A DNA stretch of 64,000 nucleotides from Nitrosopumilus piranensis (GCF_000875775.1 NZ_CP010868.1:124001-188000); one strand, 5' to 3'. Positions 18,789-27,959 are shown, numbered from the stretch's first letter. A program made the numbers and translations. The notes: a model not told the origin generated them from the letters alone.

Positions 18789-20135
18789 GTATTTTATGCA
18801 GTTTTTAACAAAATTTTCGGCATAATTAGAACTATCAAAATATAGATGCCCATACGATGCAAGAGAATTGTAATGAATCATGCCATCTTTGTGATTCTTG
18901 ATACCATCACCAATATCTAATTCATAAACAAACTTTGAATCTGAAGATATTGAATCTAGTTTTGAATAGTGAAATTCATGACCTTGAATATTATGCGGTC
19001 TTTCAGAAATTATTGAACTCTTAATTTTTCCTTTAGTATAATTAAGTTTCATTTTTTTTGTCATAAGAGTTTCTGCATCAAAAAGACCAACCATTTTAAA
19101 TTTTTTATTTTCTGATGAAATAGATTTTGTTAGATACATCAAACCACCACATTCTGCATATATTGGAAGATCATCTTCAGCAAGATTTTTGATTAGTTTT
19201 TTCATAATTTGATTTTTTGCTAGTTTAGATCCTAAAATTTCAGGGAATCCTCCACCAATGTATAATCCATCACATTTTGGAATTTTTTTATCATTAATAG
19301 GACTAAAAAATTTTAATAATGCACCTTCTCTCCTAAGGGCTTCTAAATTATCTTGATAATAGAAATTAAATGATGTATCTAATGCTACTGCAATTGTTGT
19401 TTTTGATTTTTTATGAACAGGTTTAGAGATTTTTGATAAGTCAGAAGTATTTTTTAGAATTTTTATAATTTGATCGATATCTAAATTTTTTGAAATTATT
19501 TTTGATATTTTTTGGATCTTTTTATATAATGTTTTATTATCTAAAGTAGAAAATAACCCGAGATGTCTTGATTCCAAATTAAGGAGTGGATCTTTTGGGA
19601 TTATACCAATTATTGGAAGTTGAGTTTTTAGCAAAGCTTGTCTACAAAGATTTTCATGTTTTTTACTGCCTATTTTATTAAGAATAATACCTGATATTCT
19701 AGAATTTCTATGAAATTTTTGAAATCCTAATGCTGTAGCTGCAATAGATCGAGCAGTTTTACTTGCATCAAGAATTAAAATTACTGGAGATTTTGTTATT
19801 GTAGCAACATGATGAGTACTAGCATAATTAGTGTCACCACTAAACCCATCATAAAATCCCATTACACCTTCAATGACAGATATATTTGATTTTGAATTTG
19901 AGATAAAGCTAGATAGTAAATTATTTTTTCCCATCAACCAAACATCCAAGTTGAATGATTGATTATTTGAAATACTAGAAAGATAACTTGGATCAATATA
20001 ATCAGGACCGACTTTGAAGGGTTGAATAGAATATCCTCGTTTTTTAAGTGCATAAATTATTGAACAAGTAATGGATGTTTTTCCAACTCCACTACTAGCA
20101 CCTGCTAATACAATTCTAGGAATTTTCAATTGCAT
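18777..20135 (-). CDS. cbiA: Cobyrinate a,c-diamide synthase CbiA
   Basis: 452 aa glutamine-dependent amidotransferase that amidates the a and c side chains. The N-terminal dethiobiotin-synthetase-like ATPase domain has the P loop AGASSGVGKTS and VIEGVMGFYDG. The C-terminal class I glutaminase-like domain has YIGGGFPEI and the nucleophile Cys in YAECGGLMYL, with a late PHNIQGHEFHYS. ATG start at 20135. It faces cbiC and is divergent from cobO, so it needs its own promoter in the 80-base gap around 20136-20215. Confidence 0.95.
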   Translation of the reverse strand: MQLKIPRIVLAGASSGVGKTSITCSIIYALKKRGYSIQPFKVGPDYIDPSYLSSISNNQSFNLDVWLMGKNNLLSSFISNSKSNISVIEGVMGFYDGFSGDTNYASTHHVATITKSPVILILDASKTARSIAATALGFQKFHRNSRISGIILNKIGSKKHENLCRQALLKTQLPIIGIIPKDPLLNLESRHLGLFSTLDNKTLYKKIQKISKIISKNLDIDQIIKILKNTSDLSKISKPVHKKSKTTIAVALDTSFNFYYQDNLEALRREGALLKFFSPINDKKIPKCDGLYIGGGFPEILGSKLAKNQIMKKLIKNLAEDDLPIYAECGGLMYLTKSISSENKKFKMVGLFDAETLMTKKMKLNYTKGKIKSSIISERPHNIQGHEFHYSKLDSISSDSKFVYELDIGDGIKNHKDGMIHYNSLASYGHLYFDSSNYAENFVKNCIKYSRS

Positions 20136-20215
20136 GAATAATATTATTTTTTTATTTAAATCGATGTATTTGTGAAATACTCAATGTTTTTAGTTAGATA
20201 TTGAAATTAGACATT

Positions 20216-20746
20216 ATGAGTAATGGTTTAACTATTGTATATACGGGAAAAGGTAAAGGAAAAACTACTGCCGCATTAGGGTTAGCATTAAGAGCTACAG
20301 GTTATGAAAAGAAGATTTGCATGATTCAATTTATCAAAGGTTCATGGCATTATGGTGAGATGGATTCTTCAAAAAAACTAGAACCCAAATTTGAAATGGT
20401 TGCAGTTGGCAAAGGTTTTGTTGGAATAATTGATGATAAGAGTCCAAAAGAAGTCCACGAAAAAGTTGCAAAAGATGCAATAAAGATTAGTAATGAAAAA
20501 ATTCAATCAGGAAAATATGATATTGTCATTTTAGATGAGATTAATTACGCAGTAAATTTGAATTTAATTTCGGTAGATGAAGTACTAGAGATGATAAAAT
20601 CAAAACCTAATGATGTAGATTTAGTTTTAACAGGAAATTATGCTAGAGAAGAAGTGATAGAGATTGCTGATTTAGTCACAGAAATGAAAGAAATTAAACA
20701 TCCATTTCAAAAAGGAATTAAAGCTAAAAAAGGGATTGATTTCTAG
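20216..20746 (+). CDS. cobO: Cob(I)yrinic acid a,c-diamide adenosyltransferase (CobO/BtuR type)
   Basis: About 176 aa. Transfers adenosyl from ATP to Co(I). The P loop variant YTGKGKGKTTAALGLALRA at the N-terminus and DIVILDEINYA (Walker B) are diagnostic of the CobA/CobO/BtuR family; LTGNYAREEVIEIADLVTEM follows. The ATG at 20216 is preferred over an in-frame TTG at 20201. It takes up the CbiA product next door. aIF2 alpha starts 40 bases downstream. Confidence 0.95.
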   Translation: MSNGLTIVYTGKGKGKTTAALGLALRATGYEKKICMIQFIKGSWHYGEMDSSKKLEPKFEMVAVGKGFVGIIDDKSPKEVHEKVAKDAIKISNEKIQSGKYDIVILDEINYAVNLNLISVDEVLEMIKSKPNDVDLVLTGNYAREEVIEIADLVTEMKEIKHPFQKGIKAKKGIDF

Positions 20747-20786
20747 CCAGCAACATTAATTTACACAGTTAGGAGTTTTAGAAGAA

Positions 20787-21584
20787 ATGTCTACAGAAGT
20801 TCAAGAGATGCCAGAACAGGGAGAGATTGTTCTTGCTACGGTTACTAAGGTTATGGATCATGGTGCATATGTCACATTAGATGAATATGATAATCTACAG
20901 GGGTTTTTACATATTTCAGAGATTGCTCCAGGATGGATAAGATCAGTAAATAGATTTGTCAAAGATGGAGAGAAAAAAGTCCTTCTTGTAAAAAAAGTAA
21001 ATCCCCAAAGAGGCGATATTGATCTTTCATTAAAACAAGTATCAAAAGATCAGAAAAAACAAAAACTAAAAGAAGTTAAGAAATTTGAAAAAGGAAAAAC
21101 ATTACTACAAAATGTTCAAGAAAAAGCAAAATTATCAGATAAGGATATTGAAAGGTTAGAAGATAGCATTTATTCAAAATATGATTCAATATATGATGCA
21201 TTTATTCAAATTGGAAGAAATGGAATTGATTCAGTAAAAGAATTAAAAATTCCAAAAAAAACTGCAAGTGTTATTGAAGAAATTTGTTCAAAGATTAAAC
21301 TTCCATCAGTTGAAATTAGAGGAATAATGGAAATTACTAATTCAAAATCAGATGGAATTGAAATTATTAGAAAAACTCTCTTAGATGAATTAAAAAAGGA
21401 TTCTACAATAGACATTACGTATTTAGGAGCACCAAAATACAGACTATCGATAACATCAGAAGATTTCAAATCTGCTGAAAAGTCTTTAAAACCAATAATT
21501 GCAGATATTCAATCCAACATAGAAAAAAAGAAAGGAACTTTCAAATTTACCAGAGAAGAATCAAAGAAAACAAGAGAAAATTAA
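20787..21584 (+). CDS. eif2a: Translation initiation factor aIF2 alpha subunit
   Basis: 265 aa. Part of the heterotrimeric aIF2 that carries initiator Met-tRNA; the alpha subunit binds the gamma subunit by its C-terminal domain. An S1 domain spans about 11-88 (GEIVLATVTKVMDHGAYVTLDEY, GFLHISEIAPGWI), then a helical domain and a C-terminal alpha-beta domain ending in a Lys-rich tail. The Ser51 kinase-site region of eukaryotes is only loosely similar. ATG start; the nop10 ATG follows the stop by one base. Confidence 0.95.
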   Translation: MSTEVQEMPEQGEIVLATVTKVMDHGAYVTLDEYDNLQGFLHISEIAPGWIRSVNRFVKDGEKKVLLVKKVNPQRGDIDLSLKQVSKDQKKQKLKEVKKFEKGKTLLQNVQEKAKLSDKDIERLEDSIYSKYDSIYDAFIQIGRNGIDSVKELKIPKKTASVIEEICSKIKLPSVEIRGIMEITNSKSDGIEIIRKTLLDELKKDSTIDITYLGAPKYRLSITSEDFKSAEKSLKPIIADIQSNIEKKKGTFKFTREESKKTREN

Positions 21585-21585
21585 A

Positions 21586-21741
21586 ATGAGATTTCAATTA
21601 AGAAAATGCACAAAATGTTTTCAATATACACTAAAAGAAAAATGCTCTAATTGTAATGACCAGACAATTTCTGCACATCCAGCAAAATTTTCACCAGATG
21701 ATAAATACATGAGATATAGATTAGCTGAAAGATATAATTAA
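21586..21741 (+). CDS. nop10: H/ACA ribonucleoprotein protein Nop10
   Basis: 51 aa. Component of the archaeal H/ACA RNP that guides pseudouridylation, bridging Cbf5 and the RNA. The zinc ribbon KCTKCFQYTLKEKCSNC, the linker HPAKFSPDDKY and the C-terminal helix RYRLAERYN match the family across its whole length. The start ATG lies one base after the aIF2 alpha stop, a gene order common in archaea. Its stop faces aglB with a three-base gap. Confidence 0.95.
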   Translation: MRFQLRKCTKCFQYTLKEKCSNCNDQTISAHPAKFSPDDKYMRYRLAERYN

Positions 21742-21744
21742 AAA

Positions 21745-23883
21745 TTAATTTAGTGGGATGTACTCTTTGTTGATTTCATAAACTAGTACTCCTGTAACAG
21801 GTCCACTATTTTCTATGTCAAGACTTGGTGAAGAGTAGATTAATCTGAAAGGACCGTTTTCATCTTTTGGAAATTTGATATTTTTTACATAAATTCCTGT
21901 ATAACCTTGTTGATATTCTAGAGATTGTTGGTTAGTATGAAAATCAACATATGAAACTAAACTAAATGGCAACATATTACCTAACATAGTATCATTCCAA
22001 AAATGATTTGTTCCGCTTATACCATCTGAATGAAGGTAATCATACAATGGTTTATCTGCAATTCTCATAAACCATTGTTTTTTTGATTCATCACCACCAC
22101 CACCTAAGAAAAAGAAGGGCTCATCATTATTCCCATTAACAGACAATCTTTCTGCAGCAACGAAAATTACGAAATAATCAGCACCTAACTCTTGAAGAGA
22201 TTTCCAGCTTTCAACAGGGTTATCTAAAAGAATTTTAGCAATATTTTGTATTTTTGCTGAATCGATTGTTGAATTATCAGCTAAAGTTGCTCTTTCAGCT
22301 TTAGTTTGTATCCAATATCCGTAATCCCACCAAGAAGCAATAACAGAATCTTTAGGTGTGTTATTTTTTATCCATTCCAAAGAATCATTCCAATCATTAT
22401 TAACTATTTGAAATTGTGTACCACCATTTAGTATTGTAGGCGGAGCATCAGTTAATGCAAAAATGGTTGAATTTGCAGGAAATATCAAAGGAATCATCAA
22501 TAATATAACTAGTCCAATTCCAAAAGATAATTTTATGGAAAAAGTTTTTAGTTTATTATTTTCAGTTTTTCTTGAAAACAATTCTTTTATCAAAATAGAA
22601 ATTCCTAAAGAAGATAGAATAATTATTGCAATAGATGCAAAAACTTCTAATCTAATAAATGCTGAACTGATGTAAACACCAGAAATACCAAAAATTAAAG
22701 AAAAAGAAATCATATCATTTTTTATTGGATAAGATTTTTTAATATTTTTTAAAAGTAACCAAATTCCAATTCCAGCAAAAATCATTAGAACCGAATGGAA
22801 AAGAAATGATTGCTGAATTGAAGTTGTTGCATGTTCAGCGACAGAATCAACAAGTGGATCTGTTGTTGTTAAAAATGGATTTATTGCATTTAGATATCTA
22901 TAAGAAGGAAGTGGAATTACATTTGAATCGCTACCTAATATAAGAAATATTGAACCAATTATTAGAACAGCAATTAAAAAAAACAATCCATTTCGAGTTT
23001 TAGATTTTTCACTGCTTTTGGTTTGAATTATTATGCAACAAACAAGAAAAATTGTAGGGATGATTAAAGATATGCCTCCTAACCCCATAACAAAATTGAT
23101 TCCCAATCTTTCAAATCCAAGAGAAACAACTAGAGTAGTAATTGTAAAAATGGGGATGGTCCAAATTAAAAATTTATGATCTGCCCTCAAAAAAGGCAAT
23201 GTAAAAAAGAAGATTCCTAAGGGTATAATGAAGAATTGATCTCCTCCCCAAGCAGACATTCCAAATACTATAAAAATACCAGCACCAACAAGTTTGGATA
23301 TTACAATTTTTTTATTTTTTGAGTAAAGTCCACTCAAAAACAAATAGACACCTAAAATCCCAAAAAATATCCCTAATGGTTCTGATTTGAACCAACCTAT
23401 TTGCCCACGAATAATTATTGGAAAAGAAATTGAAAAAAATAATGCAGATAACAGTCCTGCTGTGGTGCCACCAATTACTCTAACTAATGCAAAAATAACT
23501 ATGCAAGTTAAGGAACCAAAGATAACTGGAAACAAAATTGTAAAATCATAAAGATCTCCACCTCCACCAAAAATCCAATAAGTTATAGCTGCTGTTAGGT
23601 GTAACATAACTTGAGAAGTATCAGAGACATTTCTTCCAGTAGGATACCAACTTAAGTCATCATTCCATTGAAAATATTCATCAATTCCGTTTTCAATAAT
23701 ATATTGTGTTGCTCTATAATTAAAAAAAGGATCAAATTCGTGTAATTCCCAACCAAAATCTGCGGGTTGAGATCGTATTAGAAAAGAAACTGAAAATGAC
23801 AATACAAGAATTCCAATTATTAGAAGATGAATGAGTTTTAAGTCAAATTTTCCAATAGAACATAAAGATTGATTAGAATTCAA
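21745..23883 (-). CDS. aglB: Oligosaccharyltransferase AglB/STT3
   Basis: 712 aa. Transfers a lipid-linked glycan to Asn in N-X-S/T of exported proteins. A signal-anchor is followed by the first catalytic acidic motif in ELHEFDPFFNYRATQYI, about 12-13 membrane helices, an SVAEHATTS loop like the external SVSE-type motif, then an extracytoplasmic domain with the hallmark WWDYGYW (about residue 510). The start is TTG at 23883. It is the single OST of this window and would act on S-layer and other surface proteins. The DUF354 and UDP-sugar-dehydrogenase-like genes at 3-6 kb may feed the same surface-glycan metabolism, but that is inference. Confidence 0.95.
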   Translation of the reverse strand: MNSNQSLCSIGKFDLKLIHLLIIGILVLSFSVSFLIRSQPADFGWELHEFDPFFNYRATQYIIENGIDEYFQWNDDLSWYPTGRNVSDTSQVMLHLTAAITYWIFGGGGDLYDFTILFPVIFGSLTCIVIFALVRVIGGTTAGLLSALFFSISFPIIIRGQIGWFKSEPLGIFFGILGVYLFLSGLYSKNKKIVISKLVGAGIFIVFGMSAWGGDQFFIIPLGIFFFTLPFLRADHKFLIWTIPIFTITTLVVSLGFERLGINFVMGLGGISLIIPTIFLVCCIIIQTKSSEKSKTRNGLFFLIAVLIIGSIFLILGSDSNVIPLPSYRYLNAINPFLTTTDPLVDSVAEHATTSIQQSFLFHSVLMIFAGIGIWLLLKNIKKSYPIKNDMISFSLIFGISGVYISSAFIRLEVFASIAIIILSSLGISILIKELFSRKTENNKLKTFSIKLSFGIGLVILLMIPLIFPANSTIFALTDAPPTILNGGTQFQIVNNDWNDSLEWIKNNTPKDSVIASWWDYGYWIQTKAERATLADNSTIDSAKIQNIAKILLDNPVESWKSLQELGADYFVIFVAAERLSVNGNNDEPFFFLGGGGDESKKQWFMRIADKPLYDYLHSDGISGTNHFWNDTMLGNMLPFSLVSYVDFHTNQQSLEYQQGYTGIYVKNIKFPKDENGPFRLIYSSPSLDIENSGPVTGVLVYEINKEYIPLN

Positions 23884-23948
23884 TGTTTTTTTACAATAGT
23901 CTGTACTTATTACACTTTATGTAAAATTTAATTTTTAAAAATTTGTAT

Positions 23949-24398
23949 TTATTGTGGAGCATATTTGCCAATCAATTTTGCTTCATCAATAATATGATCT
24001 TTCATAGAATTTTCAAGATCTTTTTTAGTTGAGCCTTTACCTAGAGCAAGTGTAGTATCAAGTGCATACAACTTGAAGATATAAGTATGCTCTTTGTCAG
24101 GTGGGGCAGGTCCACCATAACCAATTTCTCCAAAGTCAGTTTCTCCTTCAATTGAATTTTCAGGTATAGAATTTTCATCAATTTTTCCTACATCCTTGGA
24201 GATATTCCATAAAACCCAATGAACCCAAACTTTGCCAACAGCTCCCATTGCATCAGGATCATCCATAATTAAAGCCAGAGATTTTGTTGATTTTGGAACA
24301 TCGCTAATAATTAATGAAGGACTTTCATTTCCATTTTTGTAACCAAATTTTTTTGGTATTGTATCACCATTTTTAAAAGATGAACTTTCTAACTTCAT
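23949..24398 (-). CDS. YbhB/YbcL family PEBP-like protein
   Basis: 149 aa phosphatidylethanolamine-binding-protein fold. Markers: PSLIISDVPKSTKSLALIMDDPDA (the DPDAP-type ligand site), VHWVLWNI and GPAPPDKEHTYIFKLYALD. This matches the bacterial/archaeal YbhB group, whose ligand is unsettled. No signal peptide. ATG start. It lies between aglB and the PIN gene on the same strand. Confidence 0.9.
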   Translation of the reverse strand: MKLESSSFKNGDTIPKKFGYKNGNESPSLIISDVPKSTKSLALIMDDPDAMGAVGKVWVHWVLWNISKDVGKIDENSIPENSIEGETDFGEIGYGGPAPPDKEHTYIFKLYALDTTLALGKGSTKKDLENSMKDHIIDEAKLIGKYAPQ

Positions 24399-24432
24399 AT
24401 ATTTAGTAAATTAAAGCTAAAGTTAAATTTTT

Positions 24433-24801
24433 CTAAGATTCTAAAATTATTTTATCATTAGAAAAAGACAATATAGAACCACCAACATTTTTTATTTGTT
24501 TTTTTAATTCTTTATCCATTGTACCAATAATAGATTTATTGGATTTTGCATATTCTAATAATTCTTTATCTGCAAAAGAACCCGACAATTGGATTGTTTT
24601 CAAATTTTTGATAAAATCTAATGTTTTTTCAATATCATATTTTTTTTCGGATATCGTATTTAATTTCAGCAATTCTGTTTTTACAACTTCTGGAACAACA
24701 AAAGAAATTGTACCTATTTCTACAGCAAGATTATCAATATTTTTTATTCTTTTAGTAGCAAGATTGATCAAAAAACTGGTATCACATATTACTTCAACCA
24801 A
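24433..24801 (-). CDS. PIN-domain protein (VapC9/Fcf1-like nuclease)
   Basis: 122 aa. ICDTSFLINL carries the first PIN acidic residue (D7), PEVVKTELL the Glu, and a later acidic cluster (TMDKELKKQIKN) supplies the metal site near residue 94. It is a stand-alone PIN protein with no antitoxin beside it. It overlaps the aIF2 gamma 3' end by 8 bases, and this pairing with aIF2 gamma is common in archaea, so an rRNA-processing role is more likely than a toxin role. TTG start. Confidence 0.8.
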   Translation of the reverse strand: MVEVICDTSFLINLATKRIKNIDNLAVEIGTISFVVPEVVKTELLKLNTISEKKYDIEKTLDFIKNLKTIQLSGSFADKELLEYAKSNKSIIGTMDKELKKQIKNVGGSILSFSNDKIILES

Positions 24802-26056
24802 CTATTCCTGCACCAATTAGTCTCCATCTTTCATCAATTCTTCTACTTAGTGCTACGTTTCCACCTTCAAAAATACAGGCAGGCCTCCTTAATTCAATCT
24901 CAACATTTCTGGATTTTACTTTAGATACTTTTCCTAATAATGGTGCAGTTCCAATATTTACTCTGAGTAACTCGCCTGTTTGTATTGGTTGAACTTTAAT
25001 ATCTTCAGTAGTTCCAACTGCTGAATCAAATAATGTCACATCTAGTATTAATTTTGTAGAATTTTCAGGGAGCGTTCCTGGTTTTCCAATAACTGAACCA
25101 ATAAATGAATCACTACGAGTCATTGAAGGATCTAGCTTAGTACCAATAGCAACCAATCCACCAGGTTTTACTGATTCAACAATTCCTGCAGCAGTTCCTA
25201 AAGAAGTTATTTCTGTCACTAATGGTTCATAGATTTTTTTCTTTTCATTCAATATTCCAGGCTTAATTTCAATTTCATCACCAATATTAAAAATGCCTTG
25301 AGTTAAGCTTCCACCAATCACACCACCCTTGATATTTTTTAGTTTAGTACCAGGCTTGTTTACATCAAATGAACGTAAAACATGCATAACTGTATCTTGT
25401 TTCTCATCTCTGTCAGGAGTTTTGATACTAGATTCTATTGATCCAATTAGTGCATCAACGTTTAGACCAGACTGAGCTGAAATTGGAATAATAGGTGCTT
25501 TTGCGGCATGTGTTCCTTTGACAAATTTTGTAATATCTTGATAATTTGCAAGGGCTTCCTTGTAAGATAATAAATCAACTTTATTTTGAACAACGACAAT
25601 CTGTTGAATTCCAAGGGTTTGAAGTGCTAAAAGATGCTCTTTTGTTTGGGGTTTTGGAACTTTCTCATTTGCTGCTACTAATAATAATGCTCCATCCATT
25701 AATGCAGACCCAGATAACATATTTGCCATCAAACTTTCATGGCCTGGACTATCAACAAAACTAACAACTCTAGATAATTCACTTTCTCCACCACAGTTAT
25801 TACATTTTGGTGTTGTAGAATATCCTAAAGGTTCTTCACAATTTTTACATTTGTAAAATGCTGCATCAGAGTAACCAACACGAATTGTAATTCCACGTTT
25901 TAGTTCTTGACTATGAACACTTGTCCATGAACCAGTTAATGCTTGAATAAGAGTAGTTTTTCCATGATCTACATGACCTGCAGTTCCAATGTTGACACAT
26001 GGTTGGTATCCATACTTTTTGACATACCAATCAGGAAGTGTATCTCTCCAATGCAT
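24794..26056 (-). CDS. eif2g: Translation initiation factor aIF2 gamma subunit
   Basis: 420 aa GTPase that binds Met-tRNAi. G1 GHVDHGKTTL, switch I with KRGITIRVGYSD, G3 DSPGHE, G4 NKVD and G5 ISAQSG, plus the four-Cys zinc knuckle CKNC...CNNC in the G-domain insertion (about 75-90) that separates aIF2 gamma from EF-Tu and SelB. ATG start. In a minus-strand run S6e, aIF2 gamma, PIN. Confidence 0.97.
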   Translation of the reverse strand: MHWRDTLPDWYVKKYGYQPCVNIGTAGHVDHGKTTLIQALTGSWTSVHSQELKRGITIRVGYSDAAFYKCKNCEEPLGYSTTPKCNNCGGESELSRVVSFVDSPGHESLMANMLSGSALMDGALLLVAANEKVPKPQTKEHLLALQTLGIQQIVVVQNKVDLLSYKEALANYQDITKFVKGTHAAKAPIIPISAQSGLNVDALIGSIESSIKTPDRDEKQDTVMHVLRSFDVNKPGTKLKNIKGGVIGGSLTQGIFNIGDEIEIKPGILNEKKKIYEPLVTEITSLGTAAGIVESVKPGGLVAIGTKLDPSMTRSDSFIGSVIGKPGTLPENSTKLILDVTLFDSAVGTTEDIKVQPIQTGELLRVNIGTAPLLGKVSKVKSRNVEIELRRPACIFEGGNVALSRRIDERWRLIGAGIVG

Positions 26057-26087
26057 GAGTCAAAATGTAGAACTGGTATATGTTAAG

Positions 26088-26498
26088 TTATTCTTTTTTG
26101 TCTTCAGGTTTTTCTTCTGTAGACTCTGCATTATCTTCTGTAGGAGATTCAACAGGTAATTCACCATCAAATTTACAATTAATTTGATAGATTTCTTCAG
26201 AAACAGTATTTCCACGCATTAATTTTCTTACTCTTTGTCCTTTCTCTGCATCTTGTAAACCTACACCTTTAGAAAGTAGAACATATTTTCTTGCAGCTCC
26301 ATGAATATCATTTCTCATTGGAACACCAGATTTATCACTGCCTCCAGTAAGTTTTAGTTTTCCAGTTAAACCAACAACAGAAGCATCAGTTTCATGTCCT
26401 AATTCAAGACCTAATAGAGGATTAGCATCACTATCTTTGAGTTCTTTAGACATGGATTTTCCTTTAATATCTGAAATGGTGATCTTGAAGTTTGCCAA
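26088..26498 (-). CDS. rps6e: Ribosomal protein S6e
   Basis: 136 aa small-subunit ribosomal protein. The family signature is MANFKITISDIKGKSM with LLGLELGHETDASVVGL and KLKLTGGSDKSGVPMRNDIHG; the C-terminal 20 residues are Glu/Lys-rich and probably disordered. TTG start at 26498. Located 31 bases upstream of aIF2 gamma, the usual archaeal order. Confidence 0.96.
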   Translation of the reverse strand: MANFKITISDIKGKSMSKELKDSDANPLLGLELGHETDASVVGLTGKLKLTGGSDKSGVPMRNDIHGAARKYVLLSKGVGLQDAEKGQRVRKLMRGNTVSEEIYQINCKFDGELPVESPTEDNAESTEEKPEDKKE

Positions 26499-26572
26499 GT
26501 ATTCGAAAAAAATCTAAAACGACTAATTAACCTTTGGACATTATTTTTAAATTAATAACGGCATAGAAGAAT

Positions 26573-26695
26573 ATGGCTGAAGACATACGATGTCCTAAAT
26601 GTGATAACAAGATGGTGGACATGCAAGCCTGCCATATGTTTTGTCCAAATTGTGGATCACATCTAGATTGTTCAGATAAAGGAAATTATTGGTAG
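26573..26695 (+). CDS. Zinc-ribbon miniprotein (40 aa)
   Basis: ATG at 26573. The sequence has RCPKC at residues 6-10, CHMFCPNC at 20-27 and a further Cys at 33, so one zinc ribbon fits with two spare Cys. Acidic N-terminus, no hydrophobic segment. Function unknown; a nucleic-acid or metal-sensing role is possible. It converges with another zinc-ribbon gene one base away on the opposite strand. Confidence 0.7.
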   Translation: MAEDIRCPKCDNKMVDMQACHMFCPNCGSHLDCSDKGNYW

Positions 26696-26696
26696 A

Positions 26697-26870
26697 TTAC
26701 AGTCCAGGCCTATCAGGAATATATTCAGAGGACATGTTAATTGCATGATCTTTCATGATTTCTAGATACGTGTCATAATCTGCTTCAAAATTACAATGAG
26801 GGCATCTTACATTTGTTACATTATCATCCAAAACTGCAACTTTTTCGCATTCAGGACATCTTGCATCCAT
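26697..26870 (-). CDS. Zinc-ribbon miniprotein (57 aa)
   Basis: ATG at 26870 begins MDARCPECEK; a second pair RCPHC follows 17 residues later, making a compact CxxC-CxxC zinc ribbon, then an acidic helix and the tail YIPDRPGL. Such stand-alone ribbons occur near translation genes in this phylum, but no role is established. It ends one base from the convergent 40-aa zinc protein. Confidence 0.7.
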   Translation of the reverse strand: MDARCPECEKVAVLDDNVTNVRCPHCNFEADYDTYLEIMKDHAINMSSEYIPDRPGL

Positions 26871-26889
26871 ATTCTAATTTGTTGATTAA

Positions 26890-26899
26890 GATATTTAAT
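26890..26899 (+). promoter_or_regulatory. Putative TATA box for tRNA-Gly
   Basis: gatatttaat centred about 28 bases before the tRNA 5' end at 26923, as expected for an archaeal promoter that starts transcription near the first base of the tRNA. Confidence 0.45.
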
Positions 26900-26922
26900 C
26901 ATAGTTAATGAATATGGCTTAA

Positions 26923-26996
26923 GCGGAGTTAGTTTAGTCTGGTATGACGTCAGCTTCCCAAGCTGAAGGCCGCGGGTTCAAATCCCGCACTCCGCA
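26923..26996 (+). tRNA. tRNA-Gly (anticodon CCC)
   Basis: Acceptor GCGGAGT/ACTCCGC, discriminator A at 26996, anticodon stem TCAGC/GCTGA around loop TTCCCAA (CCC), T arm GCGGG-TTCAAAT-CCCGC. No intron. Its last base abuts the stop codon of the convergent C39/TPR gene at 26997. Confidence 0.95.
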
Positions 26997-27959
26997 TCAT
27001 ATTTCACGAATTGCTTGTTCTATAATTCCTCTATCAGGAGCTTTTGGAAAATATTTCAAATAACTTTTGAGATCATCTTTTGCATCATTGTTTTTATTTT
27101 GTTTTTCTCTAATATATGCACGATTTTTATAGATTTTAGCAGAACGCTTTGGATTAATTTCAATTGCTTTTGTGTAACAATTTTCTGCTTTTTCAAAATT
27201 ATTTGTTTTAAGATAAAAATTTCCAAGGCCATTATAGGTCAAATAAGATCTGTTATTGATTTCCAAGCATTTTTCATAAAATTTAATGCATTCAGAAGAT
27301 TTTTGTTCGTTCATTATAGTACCCAAAAGATGAAGTGCAGTAGAATTATTTGGATTCAATTCAATTGCTTGATTTAGTGAGTTTAATGCTTCAGAATAAT
27401 TTTTTAGTATATTCTGTCGTTCAGATTCAAAACATAATCGATTTGATTTATCAAAAGAATCATTTTCAAGTTTTATAGAAGATAAAATATCTTGAGGTGC
27501 AATTATTATCAATAATTTACCTTCTTCAGACCATTCTTGTTGGAAAATATCTTCAGGAATAGCACCCTCTTGCATTTCTCCTTCTTGATTTCCGGTTTGA
27601 ATATAATGCAAAATTGTTTTTTCTTCATCATTGTAACCAGTAATAATTGATGCGTGTTGAGTAACCTCAGGTATTCCTGGAAGAATAACTATTGGAGGAA
27701 TTCCAGAATCAATAATTTTTTTTAGTTCATTTAAAGAAGAATGAACAATTTTACACATTAATCCATGTCTTTCTGCAGATTCAATTCCTTCAATTAGTAT
27801 ACTTCCATTAAATCCTGCATATTTTTTTGCAGTTTCAATAGCTTCAGCCATGGGTAGTTCAACATTCCAATATTTTGAGACAACATTAACAGGTAATGGA
27901 AGACAAATATTTTCTTCCTCAACTAAAGGTAAAAGTAACTCATGATCTTCTTGTTCCAT
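26997..27959 (-). CDS. C39-like peptidase domain fused to TPR repeats
   Basis: 320 aa. The N-terminal 150 residues resemble a papain-fold C39 domain: Cys in ENICLPLPVNVVSKYW (about residue 18) and His in TQHASIITGYNDEEKT (about 102). The usual DP that carries the third catalytic residue is replaced by QTG, so activity is uncertain. From about 175 there are three to four TPR motifs (LNSLNQAIELNPNNSTALHLLG, AENCYTKAIEINPKRSAKIY). No signal peptide and no ABC transporter nearby, so it is not a bacteriocin-processing transporter. ATG start. Peptidase or peptide-binding scaffold; unclear. Confidence 0.7.
   Translation of the reverse strand: MEQEDHELLLPLVEEENICLPLPVNVVSKYWNVELPMAEAIETAKKYAGFNGSILIEGIESAERHGLMCKIVHSSLNELKKIIDSGIPPIVILPGIPEVTQHASIITGYNDEEKTILHYIQTGNQEGEMQEGAIPEDIFQQEWSEEGKLLIIIAPQDILSSIKLENDSFDKSNRLCFESERQNILKNYSEALNSLNQAIELNPNNSTALHLLGTIMNEQKSSECIKFYEKCLEINNRSYLTYNGLGNFYLKTNNFEKAENCYTKAIEINPKRSAKIYKNRAYIREKQNKNNDAKDDLKSYLKYFPKAPDRGIIEQAIREI

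Noticed and set aside
24433-24801. PIN protein as the toxin of a VapBC pair
   Set aside because: There is no small antitoxin frame beside it, and it overlaps aIF2 gamma in the arrangement common in archaea, so a core RNA-processing role is more likely.
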